Shown here in pieces: positions 5,688-7,503 of a stretch of 7,503 bases of DNA (position 1 is the first letter of the stretch; every line of letters begins with the position of its first letter). The notes beneath the pieces were generated by a model. It worked only from the letters and a program-made list of their open reading frames with translations. It was not told the DNA's origin and did not search any database. The stretch comes from Candidatus Altimarinota bacterium (GTDB taxonomy: Bacteria > Patescibacteriota > Gracilibacteria > BD1-5 > UBA6164): assembly GCA_027066255.1 (NCBI GenBank), contig JAMOOA010000159.1, forward strand, positions 1 through 7,503. The letters are read 5' to 3'. Position numbers and translations under genes: made by a program.

Positions 5688-7503
5688 TTATTTATAGTAA
5701 ATCTCTGCCTTTAAATCTGCAAAGTAAAAGTTTCGACTTCCTGATGTTTCTGTTCCATGACCAACTTCCCATTTAAAGCTTGTGACATCCTTGGTGATAG
5801 GAATTCTTACCATTTGAAGCTTCCAAGTTATTCCATCAATAATTTGTGTATCAAGTGTTTCCCTTTCTCCATCTTCTACATATGTTGCATCTGTATATGT
5901 AAGTCTATTTTTAAATATATACCCTTTCCCTCCATCTGTAGAATCCCCTTCATCCCAAGCATTCGCGACCCGGGCTGAAAGTCGTATTTCACTATCAATT
6001 TTGAAACTCGACATATCCTGAAATATTATATCATAGTCAATATTATTATTCGCTCCATAAAGAGCTTTTTGGAGCATAACATAAGAACTATCTGAAGGGT
6101 TATTCTTAAATATAACGTTATTCTCTCTATTCCAATTACCTGTACTAGAAGGGTAATCTAGGGCATGTCCCCCATCAGAAAAATCTCCGTTAAGAACAAA
6201 GTTATCCCCTATCTTCGTCCAACCCCCATCATCAGTCGTCATATCACAGTAAACCTGATATGGTTTTCTCCCTCCAGCCCCATCACTATCAACAAGGTAA
6301 TATCCATCAGTTATATCTCCTCCGACATATATCTCTACTTCTCTGAGGTTTATATACGAGTCTGCTCCGTTTGATTCTATTATTACTTTTGACACGTCCG
6401 TATGGAGTGCTCATATTCACTCTAGATCTAAATCTATCACGTAATCATCGGTAGTATCCCAAAGTGTATGTGAATACAAAAGAGCATTAGTGGAATCATA
6501 CAAAGATATAATTGCTCCTGAAAGTCGAGAACTACAGCAACCTGTTCTATTATAAATTCGTATAAATCCTACCGATTGAGGAGTAGCCCAGCTAAACTCT
6601 ATATTTGCATTTATAGTATCTGAATGGTACTCGTAATCAAGATCTCCATTTGTAGAATTAATCTCATTCGCTATTCATCATGTTCCTGTAACTCATGACC
6701 ATGATGTAGCACTCGTTGCTATAATAGTTGCTTCTGTAGCAATATTATAGGTGAATCTACTATCCAGTATATCGCTACAGTAGTATGGTTTAATAGGGTT
6801 TATACCTATAATATTTCATAGGATATTTTCAACATATGCTGTTCCATAAACATCAAGATATGAAGAAACATCAGTATAAAGAGGTGAATTTTGATACATA
6901 GAACGAACAGAGTTATCTACTTCTTTGAGACCAGAATAAGAAGCAAGATCTTTTTTTGTCCCTTCAAAAGCAATTTGCCCTCCAGTGCGAAATTCATCAA
7001 ATCATCAGGTACTAGTGAGTCATGGATTTGAAGTTGTATAAGATGCTGGGTAGTTATCATATCCGTTATATACAAATTCTTTATTCGCAACGATGTCTAA
7101 GAAATCTGTACTATTTACGTTCGAAGAGATAATTGATGGATGTATGAATATATAATGATTCCCATTAGTTGATGAAACTCCGTGTGTAAAAAGACCATTA
7201 TAATTTCATTTTATATATATGTTTGAGGTTTTTGCGTTAGCTGTGGTAGTAGGGGAAGGTGTTGCTGATGATGTTGTAGTAACTGTATATATATCACTCA
7301 CTCATCCTATCGTAAGAGTAGTATTTATCGATGATGATGGAGTAGCTGATGAAGTATGTCTTACCCTAACAGTATCTCCGTTGTTCACCGTTCCAGCTGT
7401 AGTTGTATAGCTTCATCCATTCTTACTATATGTTCCCACTCCACTGATGCTTATGGCCGTTGCTGTATTAATTCCTGAAATAGTAATACTACTAGAAGTA
7501 TAT
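5688..7503 (-). CDS. Large multidomain surface adhesin-like protein, C-terminal part (start off window)
   Basis: About 605 C-terminal residues, open at the right edge. In order: an Ig-like repeat with TAISISGVGTYSKNG, AGTVNNGDTVRVRHTSS and TLTIGGVSD (7460-7290), of a kind repeated in many bacterial surface proteins; a Thr/Ser/Pro linker; a segment with YIKGNYNG and HPSIISS that matches the next gene; a discoidin (F5/8 type C) domain (about 6760-6310) with FIRIYNRTGCCSRLSGA and a REVEIYV end; and a fibrinogen-like segment DGYYLVDSDGAGG, VYCDM, GGWTKIG. It closes with a module (FVLNGDF, then FKNRLTYTD and FYFADLKAEIYYK) homologous to the C-terminus of the neighbouring prepilin-like protein. Both F5/8 and fibrinogen-like domains commonly bind glycans or proteins at cell surfaces, so a role in adhesion to host or prey is likely but inferred. 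Several TGA-TGA pairs encode Gly-Gly. It may also begin with a prepilin signal; that part is not visible. Confidence 0.85.

Noticed and set aside
4320..6374. Plus-strand ORFs at 4320-4571, 4868-5074, 5757-5978 and 6165-6374
   Set aside because: They are antisense to the two adhesin-like genes and have no start context, family features or spacing that would support them.
7219..7410. Val/Asp-rich plus-strand ORF at the right end
   Set aside because: It is the complement of the Thr/Ser-rich repeat region of the large surface protein; its odd composition follows from antisense reading of ACT/AGT codons.

Overview
This 7.5-kb window comes from a bacterium that reads UGA as a sense codon, almost certainly glycine (genetic code 25). 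Read with UGA as a stop, every gene falls apart. Read as glycine, seven long continuous frames appear, and UGA falls on family-invariant glycines: MsrA GGCFWC, MsrB HLGH, the receiver-domain GAxDY loop and DUF3179 FGVSG. Conserved tryptophans use UGG, so this is not the Mycoplasma code. Code 25 with low GC points to Candidatus Gracilibacteria (BD1-5) or Candidatus Absconditabacteria (SR1) of the Patescibacteria/CPR. These are small-genome, host-associated or predatory epibionts.

Layout: at the left edge is the 3' end of an unrecognised plus-strand gene (2-388). It converges on a shared hairpin terminator (371-400). Everything else, from 7503 down to 399, is on the minus strand and tightly packed. 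In transcription order: (a) the C-terminal ~605 residues of a large surface protein (7503-5688, start off the window) with a Thr/Ser-rich Ig-like repeat, an F5/8 type C (discoidin) domain and a fibrinogen-like domain; (b) 2 nt later, a 540-residue prepilin-like protein (5685-4063) with a class III (type IV pilin) signal and a C-terminal module homologous to that of its neighbour; (c) 7 nt later, an OmpR/PhoB-type response regulator (4055-3399) with no kinase in view; (d) after an 88-nt gap holding an 11-nt-period direct repeat and a possible promoter, a thioredoxin-like lipoprotein with a Met/Asp/Lys-rich linker (3310-2720); (e) 11 nt later, a membrane-anchored DUF3179 protein (2708-1644); (f) 18 nt later, a membrane-anchored MsrA-MsrB fusion (1625-399). 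A GC-rich double-hairpin repeat lies in frame between the two domains of that fusion.

Interpretation: the right half looks like a cell-surface adhesion module, a pair of related long pilin-like proteins with glycan or protein-binding type domains. The left half looks like an envelope redox-repair operon, in which a thioredoxin-fold lipoprotein could supply electrons to an outward-facing methionine sulfoxide reductase. The response regulator sits between them and may control one or both; the direct repeat upstream of the redox genes is a candidate binding site. None of the five visible start codons has a clear Shine-Dalgarno sequence; all follow AT-rich leaders. There is no tRNA, rRNA, CRISPR array or transposase, and no stretch over 300 nt lacks a gene.
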